IMG/VR virus record: IMGVR_UViG_3300005533_000226
Coordinates: 1-64,000 of that record
Origin: a virus
Direction: 5' to 3' (one strand)
Length of the DNA stretch: 64,000 nucleotides
The notes below the pieces were generated by a model. That model had not been told where the DNA came from. It made no database searches and saw only the letters and a list, made by a program, of their open reading frames with translations. Every line of letters starts with the position of its first letter. Position 1 is the first letter of the stretch. The position numbers and the translations under genes were made by a program. Positions 53,751 to 62,999 of the stretch are shown here, piece after piece.

Positions 53751-56618
53751 ATGGCACTTGCTGTTTCTTTCCGAGCGCAAGTTACGGATACGAGCAACGC
53801 CACAACCTACACCTACAACGGTGTGGACATCGGGGCGGTGCAATCCGACAAGATTGTTGTCGTCGGCGTAGCGTCTTCGGCCGTTTCTGTTTCCACCTCG
53901 ATCAGCGGCGTCACGCTGGATTCGGGGGATGGAAACGGCGCCGTCTCGATGACGCGCATCGAAACGCAATTCAACAGCCAAGACACCGTTGCGCTTTTCT
54001 GGCTTGCGGTTCCGGCCGGTAATACGACAGGCAACATTGTCGTTACGAATAGCGCGGGCAAGGGCCGTTGCTCGATTGGCGTGTGGGCCATCACCGGATC
54101 GGCTTCGGTTGGTGTGGTCGATCACAACAATTCGACAGCGACGAATCCGGCGGCCACGCTCACCACGGTCAATGGCGGCGTGTCGATTGGTGTTGCGGCT
54201 ACCCGCAACAGCGTCACCACGTTTACGTGGACGAATCTTACCAAAGATTTCGACACGCAGCCTGAAGCCACGGCGACGTTCAGCGGCGGCAGCGCCACCG
54301 ACTCCTCAACGTCGCGCGCCATCACCGCGACGCCCGGCTCATCGAGCGAGCCGGTTGGCGCGTTCGCTTCGTTCAAGATTCTGGCGCTGATCCCGCCCGG
54401 CGTCTCCGCCACGGCCGCCGTTGGATCGCTTGCGCCTACAGTTAAGATTGCGCCTTCAATCGGCGTCGCAGGCACCGCCGCTGCTGGCATTGCGCAGCGC
54501 GCCGGGACGAATGCTAACCCGACAGGCGTTCATGCTACCGGCATTGTGCCGGGTGCGATTTATGCGCAGCATATTCTTCAGTTTTCTGCGCCTTCGCCGA
54601 ATTCGACTCTCATCCTGTCTAAGAACACCTATTCAGGCACGTTCACGATTAAGGGCGAGTGTCGGACGATTTCGCAGAACGCGGAATTTCCTTGGGTAGT
54701 CGGCAACATTCTTTGGCACTATCAGGACAGCACGCACTTTTTTGCTGTCGCGTTCCAAACGAATCTTCTCGATTTTTACAAAGAAGACCCCGCTTATCTC
54801 GGAAATCAGCGGTTCATTTATACTGACGTTCCGACATCCGCGCTTGGCCAGTGGATGCCGTTTGAGATTGACGTTAACGGTTCCGATGCCGTCATCAAGG
54901 TCAATGGCTCGACCGTTTACACGTTCACGGAAACAGAAAATCCGTACACGTCAGGCAAGATTGGCCTTTATGTCGAATCGGCGGTGTGCGAATTCCGCAA
55001 TATCACCGGGCCGTTCACGGAAGACTTTTCCGGTCTCGCTATCGGCTCGACATACAATAGCGCCGATGATGTTGGCTCGAATTTAAATGTCCAATTCATC
55101 GGAACCGGATCGGGCGGCTTCGTCAAGATTGTCGGCGACACTGGTAACATTGTCGCCAAGACGCCGACCGGCGTTGCTGGCACGGCCGCTGTCGGCTCCC
55201 CGGCTGAGCCGCACAGCCAGCCTGTCAATGGCGTCTCAGCAGCCACATCGGTTGGTTCGCTTACGTTCGTTCGCGGAACAACCGCTGTCGGCGTCTCCGC
55301 CACCGCTGCTGTAGGCACGCCTTCTGATCGGCAAATCACTACCGCGCCCGCGCTCGGTGTTCAGGCTACCGCTGCAACGCCAGCGACGGCTATCCCCATC
55401 GTCTTTAATTGGGCGAGCCATTGCAACGGCGGCGGTGGTTCTATTACGGGCACCAGCGTCACCATCGGCTCGACCAACGTTGGCGTCGCCAACGGGACGT
55501 TCAATCAGGGCGACTTTCTCGTTGCCATTCTGAATATCCACACCACCGGCTCCGATCCCGGCAGCCCCGATCCCGTCAGCGGCTTTACCACGCTAATTGA
55601 TAGCTGGGATTCTGTATCTCATACGCGGGTTTGGGTCGGCTACAAATTTGCCGGTGTTTCCGAAAGCGGAGCGTATCCCGCAAGTTGGTCGGGCAGCGCG
55701 GACGGTATCGCTTGGGCGTTGCTGAATTTTGATAACGTCGATCCGAATAATCCAATCGACGTTAGCGCGGTCGCTGCTTATGGCAATTCTGGAACGCACA
55801 CCGTTCCGTCGATCACGCCGAATTACAGCAATGATTATTGGTTAGCGATTGAGGTTCGGCCCGGCGCAAACACGCCGGACACGCCGCAATCTCCGCTGAT
55901 TGGACTGGCTGACGTTAACGGCAATTCTTCTGCTGGGCGTCCTGAAATTTCGATTGCCGGTCTTCAGCTAACATCAGGATCGGCGACCGGCACTGGCACA
56001 TTTACGCAGGCCAGCTTTACGCAGAACAATCAGGGCGTTTCGATTGGCCTGAAGACGGCGCCGGGGCAGGCGCAGTTTTCAACTGTTTCGATCACCCCGC
56101 TGGGCGCTTCGGCCACAGGCGCGGCAGGCTCACCTTCTCGAATTGTTGCGCCTGCTGGATCGTATGGCGTCTCTGCCACCGCTGCCGTTGGTTCGCAAAG
56201 CTTTATTCGTGGATCGACCGCCGTTGGCGTCTCTGCCACGGCGGCTCTTGGTAGCGTCGCGGTCACGAGCGCAACGCAGGTTCCCGCCGTTGGTGTCTCT
56301 GCCACGGCGGCGGCCGGACAGGCTCAATCGCTTCGCGTGGTTTCGGTTATTGGCGTTGCCGCCAATTCTAATGTTGGCAGCATCGTCAAGCTGAACACTC
56401 CGAACAATGTTGGCGTTCAGGCAAATACTGCCATCGGGGCGTTGGCTGTAAAGGTCAAAATCGCGCCGGGCTTTGGCGTGAGCGCGAGCGGAGTCGTCGG
56501 CACCCTAACGCACGTCGATGTGAAAGCGATCATCGGCGTTGCAGCCAACGCTAACGTTGGGGCGCTCGCGATAAGTCACATCATTAAACGGCGACGAGTC
56601 TTCGCCGTAGCAAGCTGA
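53751..56618 (+). CDS. large repeat-bearing tail surface protein
   Basis: A 955-residue protein. Residues 1-210 and 550-770 are beta-sandwich-like. Residues about 270-430 resemble a concanavalin-type lectin domain (NTYSGTFTIKGECRTISQNA, SDAVIKVNGSTVYTFTE). About fifteen copies of a short unit GVxATxxVGS (for example GVSATAAVGSLAP, GVQANTAIGALAV) lie in three clusters, most densely in the last 180 residues. It is probably an adhesin-like side fibre. No catalytic motif is seen. Confidence 0.7.
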   Translation: MALAVSFRAQVTDTSNATTYTYNGVDIGAVQSDKIVVVGVASSAVSVSTSISGVTLDSGDGNGAVSMTRIETQFNSQDTVALFWLAVPAGNTTGNIVVTNSAGKGRCSIGVWAITGSASVGVVDHNNSTATNPAATLTTVNGGVSIGVAATRNSVTTFTWTNLTKDFDTQPEATATFSGGSATDSSTSRAITATPGSSSEPVGAFASFKILALIPPGVSATAAVGSLAPTVKIAPSIGVAGTAAAGIAQRAGTNANPTGVHATGIVPGAIYAQHILQFSAPSPNSTLILSKNTYSGTFTIKGECRTISQNAEFPWVVGNILWHYQDSTHFFAVAFQTNLLDFYKEDPAYLGNQRFIYTDVPTSALGQWMPFEIDVNGSDAVIKVNGSTVYTFTETENPYTSGKIGLYVESAVCEFRNITGPFTEDFSGLAIGSTYNSADDVGSNLNVQFIGTGSGGFVKIVGDTGNIVAKTPTGVAGTAAVGSPAEPHSQPVNGVSAATSVGSLTFVRGTTAVGVSATAAVGTPSDRQITTAPALGVQATAATPATAIPIVFNWASHCNGGGGSITGTSVTIGSTNVGVANGTFNQGDFLVAILNIHTTGSDPGSPDPVSGFTTLIDSWDSVSHTRVWVGYKFAGVSESGAYPASWSGSADGIAWALLNFDNVDPNNPIDVSAVAAYGNSGTHTVPSITPNYSNDYWLAIEVRPGANTPDTPQSPLIGLADVNGNSSAGRPEISIAGLQLTSGSATGTGTFTQASFTQNNQGVSIGLKTAPGQAQFSTVSITPLGASATGAAGSPSRIVAPAGSYGVSATAAVGSQSFIRGSTAVGVSATAALGSVAVTSATQVPAVGVSATAAAGQAQSLRVVSVIGVAANSNVGSIVKLNTPNNVGVQANTAIGALAVKVKIAPGFGVSASGVVGTLTHVDVKAIIGVAANANVGALAISHIIKRRRVFAVAS

Positions 56619-56670
56619 CGGTAAGGAAAACCAACCCGCGCGCGGGAAGCGCGACCAACCGTCAATTCAT

Positions 56671-56699
56671 GGGGCCGCCTTCGGGCGGCCCCTTCGTTT
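56671..56699 (+). terminator. strong intrinsic terminator before the lysis genes
   Basis: GGGGCCGCC (56671-56679), TTCG, GGCGGCCCC (56684-56692), then TTCGTTTTT. It separates the fibre genes from the lysis genes. Confidence 0.85.
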
Positions 56700-56715
56700 T
56701 TCCGGGGATGAGGCC

Positions 56716-57549
56716 ATGCAACCGAATTTTGAATCGCTCGCGCCGCAATACGCCAAATGGTTCGACTCGATGCACGTTACGCGCAAGAGCGAAATCGAGC
56801 GCACCGCCGACCGGCTCATCAAGCTGATCCCAATTTACAAGGACGTGGAAGCCGAAACCGGCGTGCCCGCCGTTTGGCTTGCGCCGATCAATGAGCGCGA
56901 GTCTAGCTCGAATTTCAGCACCTATCTCGGCAACGGCGACCCTCTTTCGCGGAAGACGATTCACGTTCCCGCCGGGCGCGGCCCGTTCTTCGGCGAGCGT
57001 GCATGGCGTGACGGCGCCTGCGATGCGCTTCATCTCGATCACATTGATCGCGTCAAGGACACGATTGGTTGGACCGTCGAGTCCAAGATGTATGAAGACG
57101 AATTGTGGAATGGCTTCGGCCCGCGCTTTCGCGGTCGCGTGACCGGCTACCTGATGGCCGGAACCGACATTTACACCGGCGGCAAATATATCGCTGACGG
57201 CGTTTGGTCGCCCAGCGCAATCGACACCCAGCTTGGCACCGTCCCGATGTATTGCGCGCTTGTCGAGCGCGATCCGTCGCTGGCGCTTCCTCGCTACGGC
57301 GTGATGGTGAAATCGGATACGCCAAGCGTTCCCGACTCCCGCCCCGATTTCATTCGCGATGCCAGCATTCTTCAGGCGGACCTCAACAAGCTGGTGCCCG
57401 GCGAAAACCTCATCATCGACGGCTCGATTGGCCGCATGACGCGGCTCGCCATCAAGCATTTCCAAGAGAAACACGGCCTCGATGTCGATGGCATCGTTGG
57501 CGACGAAACCACACGCGCCATTCAATCGGCGCTTCAGGAATTGCACTAA
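56716..57549 (+). CDS. endolysin with peptidoglycan-binding domain
   Basis: A 277-residue lysin. The N-terminal domain (residues 1-185) has VPAVWLAPINERESSSNFS and GKYIADGVWSPSAIDTQLG, resembling lysozyme-like phage lysins whose Glu is in the NERES segment. The C-terminal domain (DLNKLVPGENLIIDGSIGRM, then FQEKHGLDVDGIVGDETTR) is a PG_binding_1 fold. It has no signal peptide, so a holin should release it. Confidence 0.82.
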   Translation: MQPNFESLAPQYAKWFDSMHVTRKSEIERTADRLIKLIPIYKDVEAETGVPAVWLAPINERESSSNFSTYLGNGDPLSRKTIHVPAGRGPFFGERAWRDGACDALHLDHIDRVKDTIGWTVESKMYEDELWNGFGPRFRGRVTGYLMAGTDIYTGGKYIADGVWSPSAIDTQLGTVPMYCALVERDPSLALPRYGVMVKSDTPSVPDSRPDFIRDASILQADLNKLVPGENLIIDGSIGRMTRLAIKHFQEKHGLDVDGIVGDETTRAIQSALQELH

Positions 57550-58070
57550 TGAACCGCGTTCGCGCTTTTTGCGTTCGCGGGCTGTTCGGCGCCGTCTTCT
57601 CGACGGGCATGAATGACCTTGCGAATGAGCTAAACACGATCCCCGGCTGTTCGGCCACGGCCGAAGGCAACAGCCTTTTTCCGCTCGCCGTGATCGGCGA
57701 CCTTACGCACGCCGCGATGGCGTCCGCTCTTTCGAGTGGTCGCAAGATTGTTCTTGTCGGGCATTCTTACGGCGGCTTTGCCGTTGAGTCGATTGCGGCT
57801 GGTCTTCGGCTGCACAACATCGACACGGCATTGCTCGTGATGGTGGACACCACGAAGGATTCGCCATACGTGCCCGACAGCGGCGGCATCCGCATCCAAT
57901 ACTATCAGAGCATTGATCCGATGGGCGGCGGCACGCCCGACAGCGTTCCGAATGCGCGCACTCCGCTTGAGCGGGTCAAGCTGAACCTCACCCACACAGA
58001 GATGGACAAGACTCCAATCGTTCATCAGCGCGTGATGGCTGAGGTGAAGAAAATCATCGCCGCCAACTGA
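57549..58070 (+). CDS. alpha/beta hydrolase next to the endolysin
   Basis: A 173-residue hydrolase with the nucleophile elbow VGHSYGGFA (Ser) and a late His in NLTHTEMDKTPIVHQ. It is short for the fold. Its start overlaps the endolysin stop (TAATG), so it is translated with it. Possible roles are cleaving envelope lipids or esters during lysis (LysB-like) or modifying the tail's surface target. Neither is proven. Confidence 0.72.
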   Translation: MNRVRAFCVRGLFGAVFSTGMNDLANELNTIPGCSATAEGNSLFPLAVIGDLTHAAMASALSSGRKIVLVGHSYGGFAVESIAAGLRLHNIDTALLVMVDTTKDSPYVPDSGGIRIQYYQSIDPMGGGTPDSVPNARTPLERVKLNLTHTEMDKTPIVHQRVMAEVKKIIAAN

Positions 58071-58083
58071 AAAGGATTCCGCC

Positions 58084-58275
58084 ATGGCCGCGCCTATGGA
58101 AAAAATGGTCGCTCACGTCAAGACAGTCAGCAGCGCATGGGGTCTCGATTTCCCGACTCTCGTGGCCGGGCTGATTGATATGGCGTCACGCATCGAGAAG
58201 CTTGAGGCCGATGTCGCGGCGATTGGTTCGCAGTTGGCGAAGGTGCAGCAGCCCACTGGCGGGGCCAAATCGTGA
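58084..58275 (+). CDS. small coiled-coil protein
   Basis: A 63-residue protein with a C-terminal coiled coil (ASRIEKLEADVAAIGSQLAK). It ends in a GTGA overlap with the peptidase gene. Function unknown. Confidence 0.55.
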   Translation: MAAPMEKMVAHVKTVSSAWGLDFPTLVAGLIDMASRIEKLEADVAAIGSQLAKVQQPTGGAKS

Positions 58276-59030
58276 ATTTCAAGCGCAAGGGCTGGCGTCG
58301 CGACAGCCTCGATCATCGCGACCGTAGGCTTTCCCTTGCGCGCGCTCAGGCACCGCTACCCTCCCGCGTCGATCTAAGTCCGCGCTTCCCGGCCGTACAC
58401 GATCAACTGAATTGCAATTCCTGCGTCGGTAATGCCGTCGCCGATCTTTCGCAATTCGTGACAGGCAAGCCGCAAGGGCCGTCGCGACTGATGATCTATT
58501 ACGGCGCTCGAAAGCTTGAGGGTGATCCGGCGGCCGACAACGGCTGCGAAATCAGAAACGGCATCAAGTCGCTTTCACGTTGGGCGGCCTGCACCGAAGC
58601 TGACTGGCCATATGACGTGTCTCGCGTTTCGCTGTCGCCAAACGCGAATGCCTATAACCACGCGGCAGCCATCGGCGATTACGCCAAGCTATATTTCCGG
58701 CTCGACCAAACGCTTGATCAGCTCCGCTCGATGTTGGCCGAAGGCTCGCCCTTCGTGTTCGGCTTCAGCGTATTTGAAAGCTTTGAGTCCGATGCCGTGG
58801 CGGCCAGTGGCGTCATGCCGATGCCGGTGCCGAATGAAGGAATCACCGGCGGCCATGCCGTCGCGGCTGTCGGTTATGACGATGATCAGCGCATGTTCAT
58901 TGTCCGTAATAGCTGGGGAGCTGGCTGGGGAAGGTCCGGGTATTTCCTGATGCCATATGCATTCATCGAAAACCCGGACTATTGCGATGATTTTTGGGTG
59001 ATCAAGTCCATCGGGCGCGGTGCGCCCTAA
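58272..59030 (+). CDS. papain-like (C1) cysteine peptidase
   Basis: A 252-residue peptidase: the Cys in QLNCNSCVGNAVADLSQF, the His in GGHAVAAVGYDD and the Asn in IVRNSWGAGWGRSGYF, the full C1A triad. No signal peptide is visible. It lies in the lysis region, where it might act on the virion, a host protein, or a protein inhibitor. Its role is unknown. Confidence 0.85.
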   Translation: MNFKRKGWRRDSLDHRDRRLSLARAQAPLPSRVDLSPRFPAVHDQLNCNSCVGNAVADLSQFVTGKPQGPSRLMIYYGARKLEGDPAADNGCEIRNGIKSLSRWAACTEADWPYDVSRVSLSPNANAYNHAAAIGDYAKLYFRLDQTLDQLRSMLAEGSPFVFGFSVFESFESDAVAASGVMPMPVPNEGITGGHAVAAVGYDDDQRMFIVRNSWGAGWGRSGYFLMPYAFIENPDYCDDFWVIKSIGRGAP

Positions 59031-59061
59031 TTCTCAAACCACAAACCGAAAGAAGGAAACC

Positions 59062-59376
59062 ATGACCAAGAAGATTCTTGGCATCGTGTGCGCGGCTGCG
59101 CTCACGTTCGCCAATGCTGCCTGTACGCCGGAAGAGTCCGCTGCGACGGCGAAGAAGGTTCAGGACGCCGCCGTTGCGATTTGCGGCTTCCTCCCCGAAA
59201 CCGCCGTTGTGACCAACATCCTCGACGCGAACACGGCTGGCGCCATCACCGGCGTTACCGCGATTGCTGAGGCTATCTGTCAGGCGGTGCTTCCGATGAA
59301 GGCTGGCGCCAAGCGTGGCGCTCCCGTGACCGCCGTGGTGAACGGCGTCCGCATCACCGGCCATTTCGTTCAGTAA
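59062..59376 (+). CDS. small secreted / lipoprotein-like protein
   Basis: A 104-residue protein with a signal peptide ending FANAAC; a Cys there could be lipidated, though the lipobox is imperfect. The rest is helical. AGAAGGAAACC precedes its ATG. It may be a spanin-type component because of its place between peptidase and holin genes; this is speculative. Confidence 0.5.
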   Translation: MTKKILGIVCAAALTFANAACTPEESAATAKKVQDAAVAICGFLPETAVVTNILDANTAGAITGVTAIAEAICQAVLPMKAGAKRGAPVTAVVNGVRITGHFVQ

Positions 59377-59405
59377 GCGACGAAGCGGCTAACAGGGGAG
59401 TCTCA

Positions 59406-59615
59406 ATGACCTCTGATCTTGTTATCGCCCTGCTTCGCACGTTCCTGCAAATGGCTGGCATCGCCCTCGCGGCGAAGCCCGGCCTAGTGACGCAGGATGC
59501 GTGGACGCAGTTTAGCAATGAGGTTGTCCAACTGGCGGGCCTTGCGATTTCGGCAGGCTCGTTTGTGTGGATGCTCGTTGCGCGCTGGAACACCAAGAGC
59601 GTTCCGGCGGCATAA
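59406..59615 (+). CDS. holin-like membrane protein
   Basis: A 69-residue protein with two hydrophobic stretches (LLRTFLQMAGIALAA, then AGLAISAGSFVWMLVA), a pattern matching small phage holins. It sits in the lysis region, preceded by GGGGAG, and followed by a terminator. Confidence 0.68.
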   Translation: MTSDLVIALLRTFLQMAGIALAAKPGLVTQDAWTQFSNEVVQLAGLAISAGSFVWMLVARWNTKSVPAA

Positions 59616-59628
59616 GCACGCAAAGCGC

Positions 59629-59654
59629 GCCCCGGCCTCTCGGCCGGGGCGTTT
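59629..59654 (+). terminator. intrinsic terminator after the holin-like gene
   Basis: GCCCCGGCC (59629-59637), TCTC, GGCCGGGGC (59642-59650), then GTTTCG. Confidence 0.65.
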
Positions 59655-59673
59655 CGCGTCAGAAGGAGCATTT

Positions 59674-60096
59674 ATGCTGTCTTCATATACGATGCGCACA
59701 CGCCTGATCGAATGGATGCTGGCGATCCTGATGATCGTGTGGGGCGTCTCTGTTTTATTTCCACAGGTCACGGCACCTGTGTTGAATACCCTTTTCGGCG
59801 GCGACTTGCCGCTTGGCGCCATCGTTGTAAGCGTCGGATGCATCAGGATCATCGCGCTTCTCATCAACGGTCATTGGCGCCGTTCGCCGCTGTTGCGGCT
59901 TCTAGGTTCGATCCTTGGCCTGATGTTTTGGACGGCGGTTGGTATCGCCGCCGGGATGCATTTTTTCGGCATCTTCCCGGTCGCTGAGATTTATCCGACA
60001 TCGTTCTTCTGGATCGTCTTCTTCCTGTTCGAGTTTTTCGCTGCGTTTAACAGCGCATGGGATTTATTCGAGCTGGGCGCAATTTACGGGGAATAA
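59674..60096 (+). CDS. multi-pass membrane protein
   Basis: A 140-residue protein with four hydrophobic segments (IEWMLAILMIVWGVSVLF and LLRLLGSILGLMFWTAVGIA among them). It lies among lysis genes, behind AGAAGGAG. Function unknown. Confidence 0.6.
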   Translation: MLSSYTMRTRLIEWMLAILMIVWGVSVLFPQVTAPVLNTLFGGDLPLGAIVVSVGCIRIIALLINGHWRRSPLLRLLGSILGLMFWTAVGIAAGMHFFGIFPVAEIYPTSFFWIVFFLFEFFAAFNSAWDLFELGAIYGE

Positions 60097-60102
60097 CCGA
60101 CG

Positions 60103-60420
60103 ATGGCCGCGCCTTCCGATCCGAACATTACCGCGCTGAGCGCCATCGCTGTCGCCTTGATCGGAGGCAGCGGATTGAGCGGCGTGATCGTGGCGATCAT
60201 TGGTTATTTCAAGAGCAAGAGCGCCTATGCGCAGGCGAAGACGAATTCCACCACGGCCGCGCTCGCTTCGATTGGATCGCAGCTCGGAGACCGTATGAGC
60301 ATCGAAAGATTCCTTAGATTGTTTCAAGACCTGATCGACGAGATTCGTGAAATCAGAATGATGATGGAACTGAGCGGCAACGGCCGCACGCTCAGAAAAA
60401 AAATAGGAAAGAAGCGATAA
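60103..60420 (+). CDS. membrane-anchored helical protein
   Basis: A 105-residue protein with a transmembrane segment (residues 13-37, IAVALIGGSGLSGVIVAIIG) and a long cytoplasmic or periplasmic helix. It could be an inner-membrane spanin or holin partner. This is inferred from its topology and location only. Confidence 0.5.
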   Translation: MAAPSDPNITALSAIAVALIGGSGLSGVIVAIIGYFKSKSAYAQAKTNSTTAALASIGSQLGDRMSIERFLRLFQDLIDEIREIRMMMELSGNGRTLRKKIGKKR

Positions 60421-60463
60421 GCCGCACGCCTTCCCCGTGTTCAATCTGCATCGGAGTTAAGGA

Positions 60464-61411
60464 ATGCCGAATCCCCGTTTCACGGACAGGGACTTTATTC
60501 GCGTTTTCGAGAAACATGGCGCCGAAGGTGCGGCGCGCAGATTCAAGATGCCGGTGCGTTCGGTTTACTTACGGCGATCCAACGTCGAGAAGCGCATCGG
60601 CCGCCAGCTCAGGTCGCCCAACGGCGGAAACGTATTCCGGCCGGATCGGACGCATCCACAGCGAGCTGAGATGAAGGTGAGGAACGGCAGCGTTTTGATC
60701 GGCAGCGATGGCCACTATTGGCCGGGCAAAGCTACCACGGCGCATCGTGCGTTTGTGAAATTCAGCTCGATGCTGAAGCCGGTTGGAATCGTCTTCAATG
60801 GCGATGCTTTCGATGGCGCGAGGATTTCGCGGCATCCGCCTATCGGCTGGGAAGACAACCCCACGGTCGAGCAAGAGATTGAGACCACCAAGGAACGCCT
60901 CGGCGAGATTGAGGAAGCTGCGCCGGATGCGCGGAAGGTTTGGACGCTCGGCAACCATGACGCCAGATTCGAGACTCGTCTTGCGACCGTGGCGCCTGAA
61001 TACGCGCGCATCCACGGTTTCCATCTCCGTGATCATTTCCCCGTTTGGGAACCGGCTTGGTCATGCTGGATCAACGATAGCGTGGTGGTGAAGCACCGCT
61101 TTCGTGGCGGCACGCACGCCACCTACAACAATACGCTGAACGCTGGGAAGACCGTTGTGACCGGCCACCTGCATTCGCTGAAGGTGACGCCGTTCAACGA
61201 TTACAACGGAACGCGCTACGGCGTGGACACCGGCTGTCTTGCCGATCCTGATGGTCCGCAATTCATGGACTACAGCGAAGACAATCCGCGCAATCACCGC
61301 GCTGGCTTCATCGTGCTGACGTTCCACAAGGGCGTGCTGTTGTGGCCTGAGCCTGTCGCCGTGATCGCGCCGGGCAAGGTGCAATTCCGGGGGCAAATCT
61401 TCAGCGTGTGA
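60464..61411 (+). CDS. calcineurin-like metallophosphoesterase
   Basis: A 315-residue protein. Metal-binding motifs are GSDGHYWPG, VFNGDAFDGA, TLGNHDARFE and VVTGHLHS, in the expected order. The N-terminal 60 residues look like a HTH that may bind nucleic acid (GAARRFKMPVRSVYLRR). Phage relatives act on nucleic acid or phosphorylated substrates. The substrate is unknown. Confidence 0.82.
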   Translation: MPNPRFTDRDFIRVFEKHGAEGAARRFKMPVRSVYLRRSNVEKRIGRQLRSPNGGNVFRPDRTHPQRAEMKVRNGSVLIGSDGHYWPGKATTAHRAFVKFSSMLKPVGIVFNGDAFDGARISRHPPIGWEDNPTVEQEIETTKERLGEIEEAAPDARKVWTLGNHDARFETRLATVAPEYARIHGFHLRDHFPVWEPAWSCWINDSVVVKHRFRGGTHATYNNTLNAGKTVVTGHLHSLKVTPFNDYNGTRYGVDTGCLADPDGPQFMDYSEDNPRNHRAGFIVLTFHKGVLLWPEPVAVIAPGKVQFRGQIFSV

Positions 61412-61469
61412 TGTTGGTGAAAGTGCTGTCAATCCGTATCTTGCAAACATCATCAGGTGACTCGACTCC

Positions 61470-61967
61470 ATGCAATGTCCGCGATGGATTCTTGAACTAT
61501 TGCGGCGGTGGTGCATTCGCATCGTCGCATCGCGCCCGGCCGACTTTTCGGTTGGGCCTTCGCACGATCCCTATATGGATCGGTGGCACATCCTGAAGAC
61601 GCGCTTTGGCGGCGTCTATGTCCATCTGTTCCACCACGATGACGATGACCGCGCGATTCACGATCACCCGTGGTCTTCCATCTCTCTGCTTTTGCAGGGC
61701 ACACAACGCGAGATATACGCCGCGCCCGGCAGCGATCCGAAGGACGCTTTGCAGCATTCATTTCGCACGCTGAGAGAAGGCGCGATTACGGTACGCCCGG
61801 CCAGCTTTGCCCACCGCATCGAGCTGACATCGTTCAAGGCGATGACGCTTTTCATCGTGGGGCCGAAGACTCGCGAGTGGGGCTTTTGGTGTCCGAAAGG
61901 ATTCCGCCACTGGATCGAATACTGCAAGCCCGATGCTATGGGCGAAATCGGGCGAGGGTGCGAGTGA
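61470..61967 (+). CDS. cupin-fold hypothetical protein
   Basis: A 165-residue protein with VHLFHHDDDDRAIHDHPWSS (metal-site His residues), then GAITVRPASFAHRIEL, a pattern of cupins. It probably binds metal. Its substrate is unknown. Next in a run of accessory late genes. Confidence 0.7.
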   Translation: MQCPRWILELLRRWCIRIVASRPADFSVGPSHDPYMDRWHILKTRFGGVYVHLFHHDDDDRAIHDHPWSSISLLLQGTQREIYAAPGSDPKDALQHSFRTLREGAITVRPASFAHRIELTSFKAMTLFIVGPKTREWGFWCPKGFRHWIEYCKPDAMGEIGRGCE

Positions 61968-62170
61968 AGCAATCGCGCGGGATGTCTCTTGCCGAAAGCG
62001 TCGCGAATGCCGTCTTTGGTTTCGCGATAGCTCTTGGTCTCAATTACGCGCTCGTGCGTGATGTTCAGCTCACGTTGGCGTTGTTTGTAGCGTTCACGCT
62101 TGCGTCTATGGCGCGTTCATATGTGATCCGACGCGCTTTTGAATTCATCAGGACAAGGGGGATTCAGTGA
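61964..62170 (+). CDS. small membrane protein, DUF7220-like
   Basis: A 68-residue protein with SLAESVANAVFGFAIALGLN and FTLASMARSYVIRRAFEFIR, which I recognise as a recurring phage membrane protein. The GTG at 61964 overlaps the previous stop. Confidence 0.6.
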   Translation: MKQSRGMSLAESVANAVFGFAIALGLNYALVRDVQLTLALFVAFTLASMARSYVIRRAFEFIRTRGIQ

Positions 62171-62985
62171 CCGTTGTGATCGACAAACCGAAGGCTACCA
62201 GCGCGGCCACCACGGCATTCTGTGCAACGAAGATTTATGGGCCTTCTGACGGCTTCCTGTGGATCGACGGCAACGGAAAGATTACCGCCAATAATGGAAC
62301 GCTCGACGATCCCAAGCCCAATGCCTTCAGCCTTGTCGAAATCCAAGACTGTCCCGGCTCGACAGAGGTATGCCGCGCTGCCTGCTATGTCCACGGCCTG
62401 AAGAAGCACGCGCCAGCTACGCACGCGCTATACGTTCACAACTCGAAAATGATCCGGCAAATCCTCGCCACCAAGGGGCCGGAAAATCGTTGGTCGCTGA
62501 TCGTCGGCCAGTGGATCGAAAAGAATTGCCAAGGCGGCTTCCGGTGGCACGTCAGCGGCGATGTCTTCTCTCTGGAATACGCCTATTGGATCGCGCAGGT
62601 TGTCGGCTTCTCGACCACGGTTGATCACTGGATTTACACGCGGTCATTCGATTTCATCGGGCCGCTTGTCGCTATGAGCCGTCAGCGCGGCGGGAATCTC
62701 GCTATCAATCTATCGTGCGACAGCGAGAATTATTTCAAGGCGCTCAGGCTTGCGAACGAATTCAAGCTGCGCCTGTGCTATCTGACGCGCGACGGCCGCG
62801 TGCCCGAAAACCTGCCGGACGGCAGCGTGATCTTTCCCGACTACAATCTGCGCGGCGGCACGGCTGAGGGCGCTGCTTGGTTCGCCAATCTCCCGGCGCA
62901 TTACAAGTCATTTGTGTGCCCGGTGGATTTCCACGGCAAGAGTGACCGCCGCCGGTGCGGCCCGTGTGATCGGTGCATGTTCTAA
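62167..62985 (+). CDS. gp88-like conserved phage protein
   Basis: A 272-residue protein resembling mycobacteriophage gp88-type proteins. It has DCPGSTEVCRAACYVHGLKK, then HVSGDVFSLEYAYWIAQVVG, and ends in a cluster CVC..RRRCGPCDRCMF. The Cys arrangement suggests bound metal or iron-sulfur. Function unknown. Confidence 0.78.
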   Translation: MTVVIDKPKATSAATTAFCATKIYGPSDGFLWIDGNGKITANNGTLDDPKPNAFSLVEIQDCPGSTEVCRAACYVHGLKKHAPATHALYVHNSKMIRQILATKGPENRWSLIVGQWIEKNCQGGFRWHVSGDVFSLEYAYWIAQVVGFSTTVDHWIYTRSFDFIGPLVAMSRQRGGNLAINLSCDSENYFKALRLANEFKLRLCYLTRDGRVPENLPDGSVIFPDYNLRGGTAEGAAWFANLPAHYKSFVCPVDFHGKSDRRRCGPCDRCMF

Positions 62986-62999
62986 TGCAGGGAGTCTCG

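Noticed and set aside
56662-57546. 294-codon minus-strand frame opposite the endolysin
   Set aside because: Shadow frame; the plus strand has clear domains and a ribosome-binding site.
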